Source: Hallerella sp963656065 (lineage in GTDB: Bacteria > Fibrobacterota > Fibrobacteria > Fibrobacterales > Fibrobacteraceae). Taken from it: a DNA stretch of 64,000 nt. Positions 25,181-33,681 of the stretch are shown here, in pieces. A program made the translations under genes and the position numbers. The notes under the pieces were generated by a model. It had not been told where the DNA came from and searched no databases. It worked only from the letters and a program-made list of their open reading frames with translations. The DNA is taken from contig CAVKGV010000006.1 of NCBI GenBank assembly GCA_963656065.1, positions 98,540 to 162,539 of the forward strand, in the 5' to 3' direction. Numbering within the stretch: the first letter of the stretch is position 1; each line of letters starts with the position of its first letter.

Positions 25181-26050
25181 TTAGCCCTTTGAAACAAGGT
25201 CCCGGTAAGTTTCCCGGGCTTCTCCGACCGGAATTTGCCCCGGCGCAACGGAAGCTCCGAGCGAGCAGTAGGTGAGGTTCGCTCCGAACAAGAGGCTTTT
25301 GGTGCGAGATTTCTCGCCGGACTTTCCCATGGCGAAGCAGGAAAAAAGATCAAAATCGCAGGCGGAACTTATCCAAGGATAGACGTGTTCAAAATCCCCG
25401 GGCGAACGGCTCATGCAGGCGATTTTTAGCCCGGCGCATTCCGCCCCGATGGCGCATTTTCTTAAACATTCCAATTCGTCCAAAGTCGGCACTTTTTGAA
25501 AATCGTGGTGCGAAATCAGGACTTTCTTCGGAAGATCGCCAAAAATCGGAAAGTTTCGCTGGTAGAACCGATGTCCATTGCGCATCGTCCAAAATCCTTT
25601 TCGTTTTTCGCAGACGCGTTCGTCGTTCCAGACTTCAAAAATCCGTCCTTCCAGCATGACGAACTCTTCGGCTTCGATGTCGAGAAAGTCCGGAAAAACA
25701 TCCGCCGTCAAAATATCGCAGATATATTCGGCCCGTTCCATCGCCCGAGAATCGGGGAACTTTCCCCCGTCCCGCTCTAAGCGGAACGTCCCAATCAGAA
25801 GCGCATCCGGGAATGCGTCACGAACTTTCCCGGCAACGTCTCTAAGCGATTCTTTGGGAAATCCGGCAGCGAGGAGCAGGTCGTAGCGGATTTCGAGCGC
25901 AGAACACTGCCTTGCGGATTTTAAAAGTTCGCCTTGCGGGTTTTGCAAAATTTCGGAAAGCGTTTCCGCGCTCAGGACTCCCGCAAAAAACGGTTCCTTG
26001 GAATTTTTCAACATTTGACATGCCTCATCCATCGACTGATAATATAGCAA
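25181..26050 (-). CDS. aroD: Type I 3-dehydroquinate dehydratase-like protein
   Basis: 289 residues (possibly 277 if ATG 26014 is used). TIM-barrel class I dehydroquinase features: ALEIRYDLL (substrate Glu/Arg), ALLIGTFRLERDGG, FLDIEAEE, KVLISHHDFQKVPTLDEL (His of the active site), LKIACMSRSPGDF (Schiff-base Lys) and SLLFGANLTYCSLGASVAPGQIPVGE (terminal Arg/Ser/Gln loop; here FGANL replaces the usual SR.. sequence). It removes water from 3-dehydroquinate in the shikimate pathway. The substitutions near the C-terminal loop leave a small doubt about exact substrate. Confidence 0.88.
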   Translation of the reverse strand: MLYYQSMDEACQMLKNSKEPFFAGVLSAETLSEILQNPQGELLKSARQCSALEIRYDLLLAAGFPKESLRDVAGKVRDAFPDALLIGTFRLERDGGKFPDSRAMERAEYICDILTADVFPDFLDIEAEEFVMLEGRIFEVWNDERVCEKRKGFWTMRNGHRFYQRNFPIFGDLPKKVLISHHDFQKVPTLDELECLRKCAIGAECAGLKIACMSRSPGDFEHVYPWISSACDFDLFSCFAMGKSGEKSRTKSLLFGANLTYCSLGASVAPGQIPVGEARETYRDLVSKG

Positions 26051-26174
26051 TGTAGAGTAAGCTGTTCTAAGCTCTAAGATCTATCAACTAAGATCTGAGT
26101 TCCCTCACCCCGCCTTCCATTATAAAGATGACAGCGGAAAATTCTTTTCATATATTTGTGAGCGAAATAGTTTT

Positions 26175-26375
26175 TGTGCCCTGAAAAGCCTTCGCGCCAA
26201 GCGATTCTACAAAAGAGCCGTTCGGCAGAAGAGAGAACCCGGTGAAAATCCGGGACGGTCCCGCCGCTGTATGGGAGTACGAAACCGGAAAAATTCAAAA
26301 CCAGTGTGGGATTCAAAACCCATGCGAAGGATCCGGAAGTAGAACGATCCCCGAGCCAGAAGAACTGCAAAGACT
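26175..26375 (+). promoter_or_regulatory. Cobalamin (AdoCbl) riboswitch
   Basis: The core signature CCCGGTGAAAATCCGGGACGG, then TCCCGCCGCTGTATGGGAGT, CCAGTGTGG and the 3' box GAGCCAGAAGAACTGC are the conserved parts of the B12-box riboswitch. It ends about 30 bases before the receptor start at 26408. As no clear terminator stem is visible before the ATG, control is probably at translation. Boundaries approximate. Confidence 0.93.
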
Positions 26376-26407
26376 TTGAGTTTCGCCCCCGCGGAACAAG
26401 AGGAACG

Positions 26408-28411
26408 ATGCGAAAGACATTGTATTCTAAAGCCTACAAACTAGGCTTTGCCTTGATGTTTGTCTTCGGCGTGAACGCTACAGCAGCAGACACGCAAGAC
26501 TTAGGCGTTACGGAAATCACGCTTCCGCCTCCAACGCCAGCCGATATCGCTCCGAGCTTTGAAGAAATCCTGCCTAGCGCATGGGAAGGTCGAGGACTTT
26601 CCGCCGCCGAAGTTCTTTCCGCACTGCCCGGAATCCAGAGCTACAAACAAGGCGGTATGGGTAGCTTCCAGACCGTCAGCATCCGGGGAATCGCGGCAAA
26701 AAGCATTTTAATCTGCATCGACGGGATTCCCCTGAACGATGCGAGCGGCGGCGCGGCGGACATCGGCACGATTGACTTGAACAACATCGAAAAGATTGAA
26801 ATCTACAAGGACCGCGTTCCCGCAAAATTCGGCGGCCAGGGACTCGGCGGAGCGATAAACTTCATCACCAAGAAGGCGACGCCAAAAACAAGCGGACGAT
26901 TCCTCGCGAGCTATGGCAGCCACAACACGCTAGAGGGTTCCGCCCAATTGAGCGTTTCGCCCAAGGACAGCATGAACTTTGCCGCGAGCGTTTCGGCAAG
27001 ACACAGCGACAACGACTACGAATTTACAAACCGCAACGGCACAGCCTACAATCCCGATGACGACTTTACCGACAAGCGAAAGAACGCAGAATTTTCCGAA
27101 TATTCCGGAAACTTCAAGTACCGCATTCTGCACCCGAACAATTTCTTTTCGACTCTCGCGGCGAATTTAGTTTATACGAAAGCGGGGAATCCCGGACAAG
27201 AAAGTTCCCAGACCAAGGTGGCGAATTTCACCGGGCAAAGTTCGCAGCTAGATTACCGCCTGGAATTTCCCACTTTGCTGAATTCGGTCCTGCTCGAAGC
27301 GGGCCTCTCGGGAAAATTCGAAAAGAACGTTTCCGCTTCCTACTACCCGCTTGACTTTGTCGGATACAGCTACCCGGACTATATCCAATACGGGCTTGCG
27401 GGCTACAGGCTCTATCCGGAAATTCTCGGAACAGTCATCCTGGACCGTTTCGAAGGAACAGTTCGGGCGGCGGGAAGCGCGGAACGGTGGGAAGCCCGGG
27501 GAACCATCCGCGAGTTCGGACTTTCGCGTTACAGCGCATCCGCATCCGCCAGCCTGGAATTTGCCGCAACCCGGTGGCTAGCCCTTCTCGCCGAAGGCAA
27601 TCTGCTCAAGACATTTGACGATATCGACGGGGGAAAATTTCTGATGCCCACCGGAACCGCGACAATCGAAGACGCCGAAAAAAGAGACTTGAACCTTTCG
27701 GGAATGGTCCAACTCAAACTCGGACAGAAAAAATCTCTCGTCGGTGGAAACGCTTCTTTTGGAAGGTATTATCGGCAACCGCAACTGATGGAACTTTACG
27801 GCGTTTACCACGGCGTACTTTCCAATCCGAAGCTCAAGAACGAAACGGCACTCCGGTTTGAAATCGGAGGTTTCGTCCAAACGCCATCCCGAAAGACAAC
27901 TTTGCGCGCCACGTATTTCCATTCATTTGTCGAAAACGGGATTTACTGGATAGCGAGCACCAACGCCATCAAGGCTTTCAACGCGAGCAAGGCGAGCATC
28001 CACGGAATTGAACTGGAAGCGCAGAGTTCGCCCGTTCCATTTTTCGAAACGACTTTGCGCGGCACGATCCAGGATCCGCGGGACAAGGGGCTTGCCAAGA
28101 TGTATAATGGAAAGCTCTTGCCTGGAGAGCCCGTCCACAGTTACTTTGTCGAAGGAAAGTTCTTTTTGCCCTTTCATCTGGACTTGACGTTCGACGCGAA
28201 TTTTCGCACCCGGATTTTCAGCGACCGTTCGAACCAGACGCGCCAACCGGCAACGGCCCGCTACAACGCAAGCATCGGATATTCCCCGTGGGAAAGTACC
28301 CGTCTGATTTTCGCCGTCACGAACATTTCGGACGAGACTTACACAAACTTTTACACGCCAAACCCCGTTCCCGGCAGGGAATACAGGATGACCCTGATAC
28401 AAAAATTCTAA
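26408..28411 (+). CDS. btuB: TonB-dependent vitamin B12 receptor (BtuB-type)
   Basis: 667 residues. Signal peptide (GFALMFVFGVNATAA), putative TonB box near DTQDLGVTEITL, plug domain (VLSALPGIQSYKQGGMGSFQTVSIRG, ILICIDGIPLNDASGG, IEKIEIYKDRVPAKFGGQGLGGAINFITKK), then a 22-strand-type barrel ending in PGREYRMTLIQKF with terminal Phe. The cobalamin riboswitch in front makes corrinoid uptake the likely role. ATG 26408 follows AGAGGAACG; the frame is open through the riboswitch, which is not coding. A 7-bp hairpin (ATTCCCG/CGGGAAT, 28423-28443) lies between it and the next gene. Confidence 0.93.
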   Translation: MRKTLYSKAYKLGFALMFVFGVNATAADTQDLGVTEITLPPPTPADIAPSFEEILPSAWEGRGLSAAEVLSALPGIQSYKQGGMGSFQTVSIRGIAAKSILICIDGIPLNDASGGAADIGTIDLNNIEKIEIYKDRVPAKFGGQGLGGAINFITKKATPKTSGRFLASYGSHNTLEGSAQLSVSPKDSMNFAASVSARHSDNDYEFTNRNGTAYNPDDDFTDKRKNAEFSEYSGNFKYRILHPNNFFSTLAANLVYTKAGNPGQESSQTKVANFTGQSSQLDYRLEFPTLLNSVLLEAGLSGKFEKNVSASYYPLDFVGYSYPDYIQYGLAGYRLYPEILGTVILDRFEGTVRAAGSAERWEARGTIREFGLSRYSASASASLEFAATRWLALLAEGNLLKTFDDIDGGKFLMPTGTATIEDAEKRDLNLSGMVQLKLGQKKSLVGGNASFGRYYRQPQLMELYGVYHGVLSNPKLKNETALRFEIGGFVQTPSRKTTLRATYFHSFVENGIYWIASTNAIKAFNASKASIHGIELEAQSSPVPFFETTLRGTIQDPRDKGLAKMYNGKLLPGEPVHSYFVEGKFFLPFHLDLTFDANFRTRIFSDRSNQTRQPATARYNASIGYSPWESTRLIFAVTNISDETYTNFYTPNPVPGREYRMTLIQKF

Positions 28412-28467
28412 TCCACAAAAAAATTCCCGTTCAAACCGGGAATGTCACCTCAAATCAAGGAAAAGAC

Positions 28468-29835
28468 ATGAGTAAAAAGATACTCCCCCTCATTTTAGCC
28501 TCAGGCTTCGCGCTGCTGTTCAACGCGTGCGGAAGCGATGGAAGCAGCGTTTCGGGCATCACCTGCGAAGAAGGCGATTGCTTCGAAGAAAGCTCTTCAA
28601 GCGTTTCCGAGAAAGACAACTCCTCTAGCAGCATCAAGGACGAAGACAAATCTTCCAGTTCGAGCAAAAAGGAAAGTTCCAGCAGTGCGGGAGACGAAAA
28701 ATCCAGCTCCAGCCAGGCTGTTTCCAGCTCTTCCGCCAAGGAAGAATCCAGTTCCAGCGAAATGCCCGAATCGTCTTCGAGCGAAGCTCCCGAGTCCTCG
28801 TCCAGCGTGGAAGTCACCTATCTGAACACGACGCCGAACCTCGCCGACCTCGAAGTTTCCGGAGATACCCTATTCGCCATCTTCCAGCGTCAAACCGCTG
28901 ACTATTCCATCCCGAACGTCGGTCTCCTTGCGCTGTACAATCTGGAAACCGGCGAACTTCTCGACACGATTCCCCTCAAGACAAAGAATCCCTACACGGT
29001 GAAAGTCGCTGGCGGAAATGTCTATGTCGCAACCTCCGGCGAATACGAAGCAACAACTTACAGCCTGCCAGCCGACGCAAACCGCGGCATCGAAAAGGTC
29101 GATTTGAAAAAGAAAAGTTCGAGCCTGTTCGTGAGCGGAACCAAGCTCGGCGGCGGCGCCCAGGATTTTGTCGTGAACAAGAATGGCGACAAGGGCTACG
29201 TCTCGGTTTACAAGAGCTACGGCAACACGATTGTCGTCGAGATAGACCTCTCGACAGGTTCCGTCAAGGAAATTGAAGGCGTTAAGGATGCTTCCGGTTC
29301 GCTCGAATACGATAACGAGAACAATCTTCTTTATATTGGAGACCGTTTCATGGATTATTATTCCGACGAAGAAATGCATATCGGCGTCTTCACCTACGAC
29401 GGAACAACTCTGAATCCCCTCACCGAAACAGAATCCGAACTTCGCCAACCTTCCAGCATAAAAGTTATCAACGGTCTGCCCTATGTCTTTGTCTCGGATT
29501 ACAACACGGGGAAACTTTACATTGATTATGCCGATGACGGAAAAGACGGTGTACAATATTACCAGGATTCCAAACTTACCGCCGTCAACGGAAATCTCTA
29601 CCTGATGGAACGCAACGCCGACGGAACAGCATCGCTCGCTCAAATCAACCTGAATTCTGGAGAACCGGTGTGGCAAGAAGCGCTCGAAACGGGCGCCAAT
29701 CCCTACGATGTCGTCGCCGCGGACAATGAAAATCTCTGGGTCGCTTTCTACGGCCTCCCCAAGATTCAAAAGATTTCCGTCAACGGAACCGCCCTCTCGG
29801 CAATTGACACGCAAGAATTCTGCGCACACGAATAA
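28468..29835 (+). CDS. Surface lipoprotein, Ser-rich linker and YncE-like beta-propeller (BtuG-like candidate)
   Basis: 455 residues. Lipobox LLFNAC (Cys 21), a very long linker with repeated four-Ser runs and acidic residues (about 35-115), then a propeller of about 340 residues with blade-like repeats (LADLEVSGDTLFAIFQRQ, VGLLALYNLETGELLDTI, NGDKGYVSVYKSYGNTIVVEIDL, NLLYIGDRFMDYYSDEEMHIGVFTYDG, GLPYVFVSDYNTGKLYI, DGTASLAQINLNSGEPVWQ, NENLWVAFYGLPKIQKISV). It lies 56 bases after btuB, under the same riboswitch. Bacteroides BtuG, a seven-bladed propeller lipoprotein capping BtuB, has the same layout. The role is inferred from context, not from sequence identity. Confidence 0.82.
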   Translation: MSKKILPLILASGFALLFNACGSDGSSVSGITCEEGDCFEESSSSVSEKDNSSSSIKDEDKSSSSSKKESSSSAGDEKSSSSQAVSSSSAKEESSSSEMPESSSSEAPESSSSVEVTYLNTTPNLADLEVSGDTLFAIFQRQTADYSIPNVGLLALYNLETGELLDTIPLKTKNPYTVKVAGGNVYVATSGEYEATTYSLPADANRGIEKVDLKKKSSSLFVSGTKLGGGAQDFVVNKNGDKGYVSVYKSYGNTIVVEIDLSTGSVKEIEGVKDASGSLEYDNENNLLYIGDRFMDYYSDEEMHIGVFTYDGTTLNPLTETESELRQPSSIKVINGLPYVFVSDYNTGKLYIDYADDGKDGVQYYQDSKLTAVNGNLYLMERNADGTASLAQINLNSGEPVWQEALETGANPYDVVAADNENLWVAFYGLPKIQKISVNGTALSAIDTQEFCAHE

Positions 29836-29856
29836 GTTCTATTGATTCACAATTTC

Positions 29857-29886
29857 AAGCCGCCCGAATTTCGAGCGGCTTTTTTA
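29857..29886 (+). terminator. Intrinsic terminator of the B12 uptake unit
   Basis: AAGCCGC...GCGGCTTTTTT: a 7-bp stem with an 11-base loop and T6, 22 bases after the stop at 29835. Confidence 0.8.
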
Positions 29887-30093
29887 CGTTCGTATTCCTT
29901 TAGTTAAAGCCTTATTCAACAAATCCAGGTTTGCCGTTTTTTTGCCGATATTTCCCGAAGGCGATACATATAAAAAAATTAGCATCGAAATTTTTTGCAA
30001 CACGATTATTCAAAAAACTATATTACTATCCCAAAAAGGGCAATTTTAAATTGTCCGAATGACAAATTTGTGCATCGCAAGGTGAAAGATTCT

Positions 30094-31506
30094 ATGCAAG
30101 ACATCGAAGCTCTCGATTTAGCAGCCAAAAAAGAACTCGCACGCATCGCCGAGCTCCCCGAAATTTCTTTAAAGGAAAAAAAGCTTATCCCGCCGCAATA
30201 CGCCGCCGAACTGGACCCTCTTTCAAGACGCTCCACCATGGAAGAAGCAAACCTGGGATTCACCGAGGCGCAAGCCCGCGTCGAAGCGCACCGCTGCATG
30301 AAATGCAAGAAACCCGCCTGCACCGCGGCATGTCCCATCGGAATGCCCATTCCGCAATACCTAGAACATGTGGCCCGCGGAGAATTCCAGGAAGCCATCG
30401 ACCTAATCCGCCAAACATCGCTGATTCCGTCGATCTGTAGCCGCGTCTGCCCTCACGAACGGCAATGCCAATCCAACTGCGCACTCGGCAAACTGCTCAA
30501 GGATCCGGATAAGGGAATCCACATGGGAAATATGGAGCGGTTCTGCGCCTACTATGAACGGGAAAATCTGGGCGGGAAAAAAGCGCTCCCCGTCGCCCCG
30601 GATACGGGAAAGAAAATCGCCGTCATCGGAGCGGGGCCGGCAGGTCTCGGCGCGGCCATCGATTTGCGCACGCGCGGTCACAAGGTTGTCATTTTTGACG
30701 AATACGACCAGCTGGGAGGCGTTCTACGCTACGGCATTCCCGAATTCCGGCTCCCCAAAAAAATCCTGGACTACGAACTTTCCATCTTGCCCGACATGGG
30801 AATCGAGACGCATTCCAAAGTCCACATCGGAAAGGAAATTTCCGTAAACGACCTGCTCGCCCAAGGTTTTGACGCCGTGTTCATCGGCAACGGGGCAAAC
30901 GAACCGGTCGTTCCCGACATTCCGGGAAAAAATCTCGGCGGAATTTTCACCGCCAAGGATTACCTGAGAAAAGCGAACCGCGGCGAACCGCTGGATTCCA
31001 AAAAGAATGTCATCGTCATCGGAGGCGGAAATGTCGCCATGGATGCGGCCCGCATGGCGTTCCGCGAAGGTGCGGAATCGGTACGGCTCATCTACCGCAG
31101 GACGGTAAAGGAAATGCCCGCCTGCTGGACGGAAATCAACGAAGCGACAGCGGAAGGCGTACAGGTTGTCGAACTCAGAAGTCCCACGGAATTTATCGCC
31201 GACGAAAACGGTCACGTCAAGCAGGCAAAGCTTGACATCTTCACGCTAGGCGAACCCGACGCAAACGGTCGTCCCGCACCTGTCAAGGTCGAAGGCGCAT
31301 CCGAAACCATTGACTGCGATACCGTAATTCTTGCTGTAGGGAACAAGGTCTCTTCCGAAATTCTCGATTCCGTTATCGGAGAAGAAGCGAAGAAAAAAGT
31401 CTATGTCGGCGGAGACGCACTCTACGGTCCCAAGACGGTCGTTCTCGCCCTTCGCACCGGGCGGGAAATCGCGGCAAAAATCCACCAGGATTTGTGCGGA
31501 AACTAA
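30094..31506 (+). CDS. gltA: NADPH-dependent glutamate synthase small-subunit-like oxidoreductase
   Basis: 470 residues. An N-terminal Fe-S region (CMKCKKPACTAACPIGMPIPQY and CSRVCPHERQCQSNCALGK, two 4-Cys clusters), then FAD-binding KIAVIGAGPAGLGAAIDL and NADPH-binding NVIVIGGGNVAMDAARMA domains and the terminal YVGGDALYGPKTVVLALRTGREIA. It passes electrons from NADPH; with a large subunit it makes glutamate, but related single-subunit enzymes (sudA/NfnB-like) act otherwise. No gltB is in the window. ATG 30094 follows AAGGTGAAAG; the frame is open from 29995 but the family starts about here. Confidence 0.92.
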   Translation: MQDIEALDLAAKKELARIAELPEISLKEKKLIPPQYAAELDPLSRRSTMEEANLGFTEAQARVEAHRCMKCKKPACTAACPIGMPIPQYLEHVARGEFQEAIDLIRQTSLIPSICSRVCPHERQCQSNCALGKLLKDPDKGIHMGNMERFCAYYERENLGGKKALPVAPDTGKKIAVIGAGPAGLGAAIDLRTRGHKVVIFDEYDQLGGVLRYGIPEFRLPKKILDYELSILPDMGIETHSKVHIGKEISVNDLLAQGFDAVFIGNGANEPVVPDIPGKNLGGIFTAKDYLRKANRGEPLDSKKNVIVIGGGNVAMDAARMAFREGAESVRLIYRRTVKEMPACWTEINEATAEGVQVVELRSPTEFIADENGHVKQAKLDIFTLGEPDANGRPAPVKVEGASETIDCDTVILAVGNKVSSEILDSVIGEEAKKKVYVGGDALYGPKTVVLALRTGREIAAKIHQDLCGN

Positions 31507-31541
31507 ACTTTTACGTTAAAACAAATCCGACATCCTATTTT

Positions 31542-31565
31542 GCCTCCAACCTTTTCATTGGAGGC
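31542..31565 (+). terminator. Hairpin that overlaps the integrase ribosome-binding site
   Basis: GCCTCCAA - CCTTTTCA - TTGGAGGC is a perfect 8-bp stem, 35 bases after the gltA stop, followed by TTTTATG. It resembles a weak terminator of gltA, and its 3' arm contains the GGAGG of the next gene, so it could also mask that gene's translation start. Confidence 0.6.
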
Positions 31566-31569
31566 TTTT

Positions 31570-32403
31570 ATGCTTTTTATCGACATCGCAAAAAAATATC
31601 TCGCCGAAGATTCCGAAAACCTGGCGGAACTCACCATTCGGACATATCGCTGGAACCTGAACAAGATTCAAGACTTTGCACCGGACCTTACCCTCGAAGA
31701 AATTACGACAGATTTTGTCAGACGCTATCGTTCGCACCTGAAAGAAATCGGGAACAGGGAATCCACCATCAGCAAGGCGCTTTCCATCTTTCGAAATTTT
31801 ACAAACAAATTAATTTCCGATGATCTGATTTCAAGAAACCCGTTCGACCGCATCAAGATTCGCCGCGTAACATCCAAACGGGGATTCCTAAGTCTTCGAG
31901 AATTGAAAAGCCTTTACCTGAACTTTTTGGAACGTTCGCACACCCTTCTAAAAAACGAGCAGGATTCTTTGCGAGTCTTTTTGTTTTCCTGTTTTACCGG
32001 GCTTCGCTTCAGCGATTTAAAAACCCTAGATGCAAGGGAAATCGTCGATTGGAAAATTCACAAGCAGACGCACAAGACCGGCGAAGCGGTGTATATTCCC
32101 ATTCCCGTCCAAGCGAGACTCTTGCTTCCAAGTATCACGGAAGGTCCTGTCTTTCACGTGGCGGACAACGCCTATTTCAACAAGCGACTCCGCAGCGGAG
32201 CGAAAAAGCTGGGATGCAACAGACATCTACACTGTCACATGGCACGGCACACATTCGCAACGACATGCATCACCATCGGTATTCCGCTTCCCGTCACAAG
32301 CAAGCTTCTAGGGCACCGCAGCATTGAGACGACTTTAATTTATGCGAAATATGTGGATACCCTGCTCGACAAGGAAATGAGAAAATTTGATCGGTTGAAG
32401 TAA
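31570..32403 (+). CDS. Tyrosine recombinase / phage-type integrase
   Basis: 277 residues. N-terminal SAM-like core-binding domain (LTIRTYRWNLNKIQDF, about 20-100) and catalytic domain with the residues of the family: Arg in FTGLRFSDL, Lys in THKTGEAVYI, H-x-x-R in HCHMARHTFATTC, His in LLGHRSIETTLIYAKY and the nucleophile Tyr in IYAKY. The short form is like the integrases of Bacteroidota-type mobile elements or XerC/D relatives. Its neighbour downstream is a 21-base direct repeat (32449-32469) and the RHS operon. ATG 31570 follows GGAGG. Confidence 0.93.
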   Translation: MLFIDIAKKYLAEDSENLAELTIRTYRWNLNKIQDFAPDLTLEEITTDFVRRYRSHLKEIGNRESTISKALSIFRNFTNKLISDDLISRNPFDRIKIRRVTSKRGFLSLRELKSLYLNFLERSHTLLKNEQDSLRVFLFSCFTGLRFSDLKTLDAREIVDWKIHKQTHKTGEAVYIPIPVQARLLLPSITEGPVFHVADNAYFNKRLRSGAKKLGCNRHLHCHMARHTFATTCITIGIPLPVTSKLLGHRSIETTLIYAKYVDTLLDKEMRKFDRLK

Positions 32404-32448
32404 ATTCAAGAACAATTTGAAAGCCTTCGCCCGAATCCGTTGGCGTAT

Positions 32449-32469
32449 CCCTGGCGACCGGAGTTTTCC
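32449..32469 (+). repeat. 21-base direct repeat, copy 1 (left of the RHS operon)
   Basis: The 21 bases beginning CCCTGGCGACC and ending GGAGTTTTCC recur exactly at 43253-43273 in the same orientation; the two copies bracket the RHS operon. Could be recombination sites or parts of a dispersed repeat. Confidence 0.7.
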
Positions 32470-32619
32470 ATGTTTGTCCTTTGTTTGTGTTAAGACCAAA
32501 GATCGGATGTGGGAACTCCACTTTTTTTACCGGGACCTGGACGGGCCTTTTCCATGAATTGTTGATTTTACAGAAAGAAATATACACATTCAAAAATTTT
32601 ACCACAGAAACATTTCCTT

Positions 32620-33681
32620 TTATTTTTTTTTGATAGGATGTTCATTTTGAAATTTCGAATAAAACCACATTTTCAAAGGCTGTTCAATATTAAAAATCTT
32701 CGTTTGATCATCTAACTTTCCAAAAGAAATTTGATGAACTATTTGATTTTCTGTCCAATAAATCGTTCTCATCATTTCAGGTTTTTCTGGGCAATCCACA
32801 TTAAAAACTTCAGTCGAATAATCATTCAATATTTTTCGATATTGCAGAAAGTTCTGTGTGTCAGCATCAACAACTCGGTCCGTGAAAAAATTTTTCGAAT
32901 CATTTTTTCGGTGATACAAATATTCCACAGAATCTCCATTTAACGAAGCTCTATAGTATTCCAAACTATCCACAGGCTTGATTTGAAAATTTGTCATACT
33001 GTTTATAGGAAAGAAAATTGTATTTTCTTCAATCATCGCTGACTTAACATTTACAATTCGTGAGGGGAGGGAGGGAATTTTTCGTTTTAATTCAGTAGAA
33101 TCTAAAGACAACATATTGTTTTTTACAATAGGTATTTTTTCAAAGAAAGTACGAATTTGAGATTCAACAAACGGACTATCTTTAGGGAAATTGCTTAAAA
33201 GACAACTTTCTTGAATATTATAAAGTGATAGATTTTCGTCCACTATTCGAATAAAAAATCCCCATTCGTAAGAATTCCTTTTCGTTCTTTCACATTCTAC
33301 TTGCGGTGCCTTTCGTATAGTTTGAATTAACTTGACTAAAGCATCTCGCCTATTTGGTTCTACCACAGAATCACGAACAAGATCACAATAAACGTCATCG
33401 AAACAACGTTCTTTCAAGACGCTGACCAAAATATTTTCATTTTCCATTGGATAAGCCGTCACAACAATTCTAGTTATTGGTCCATCTAGGCAACGCTCCA
33501 TTCCGCAAAAAGCGTGCATATATGAGAATTGCAACGTGTTGTTTTTCAAAGGTATTGATTCGGGATGTACATTATAACCGATACGGCACAATTTATTTGA
33601 ATCATATACAGTTCTGTCAGTATTCGGGGAAATTGTACATGATACGAAAAACAAGCTTATAATTAAAAATCGAAAAAACAT
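32620..33681 (-). CDS. Lipoprotein behind the RHS toxin-like gene (candidate immunity protein)
   Basis: About 353 residues. Signal MFFRFLIISLFFVSC (lipobox FVSC), then a mature domain with many cysteines (CRIGYN, AFCGMERCLDG, ERCFDDVYCDLV, ECERTK, ESCLLSNF, NVDCPEK) and no family I recognise. The RHS stop and this ATG form TAATG, i.e. tight coupling (an alternative ATG at 33690 gives three more residues). Very AT-rich, like the RHS tip beside it. Position directly after a variable RHS C-terminus is that of immunity genes in polymorphic toxin systems; the lipoprotein location would fit a toxin that acts at or through the periplasm. Function is inferred only from position. Confidence 0.78.
   Translation of the reverse strand: MFFRFLIISLFFVSCTISPNTDRTVYDSNKLCRIGYNVHPESIPLKNNTLQFSYMHAFCGMERCLDGPITRIVVTAYPMENENILVSVLKERCFDDVYCDLVRDSVVEPNRRDALVKLIQTIRKAPQVECERTKRNSYEWGFFIRIVDENLSLYNIQESCLLSNFPKDSPFVESQIRTFFEKIPIVKNNMLSLDSTELKRKIPSLPSRIVNVKSAMIEENTIFFPINSMTNFQIKPVDSLEYYRASLNGDSVEYLYHRKNDSKNFFTDRVVDADTQNFLQYRKILNDYSTEVFNVDCPEKPEMMRTIYWTENQIVHQISFGKLDDQTKIFNIEQPLKMWFYSKFQNEHPIKKK

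Noticed and set aside
28555..28815. Ser-codon-rich DNA of the linker as a CRISPR or minisatellite array
   Set aside because: The repeats are in-frame TCC/AGC Ser codons of the lipoprotein linker with irregular spacing.
32294..32605. Minus-strand frame of 103 codons after the integrase
   Set aside because: Starts inside the integrase gene on the opposite strand, without a ribosome-binding site; the 32404-32619 region holds only the repeat and spacer.
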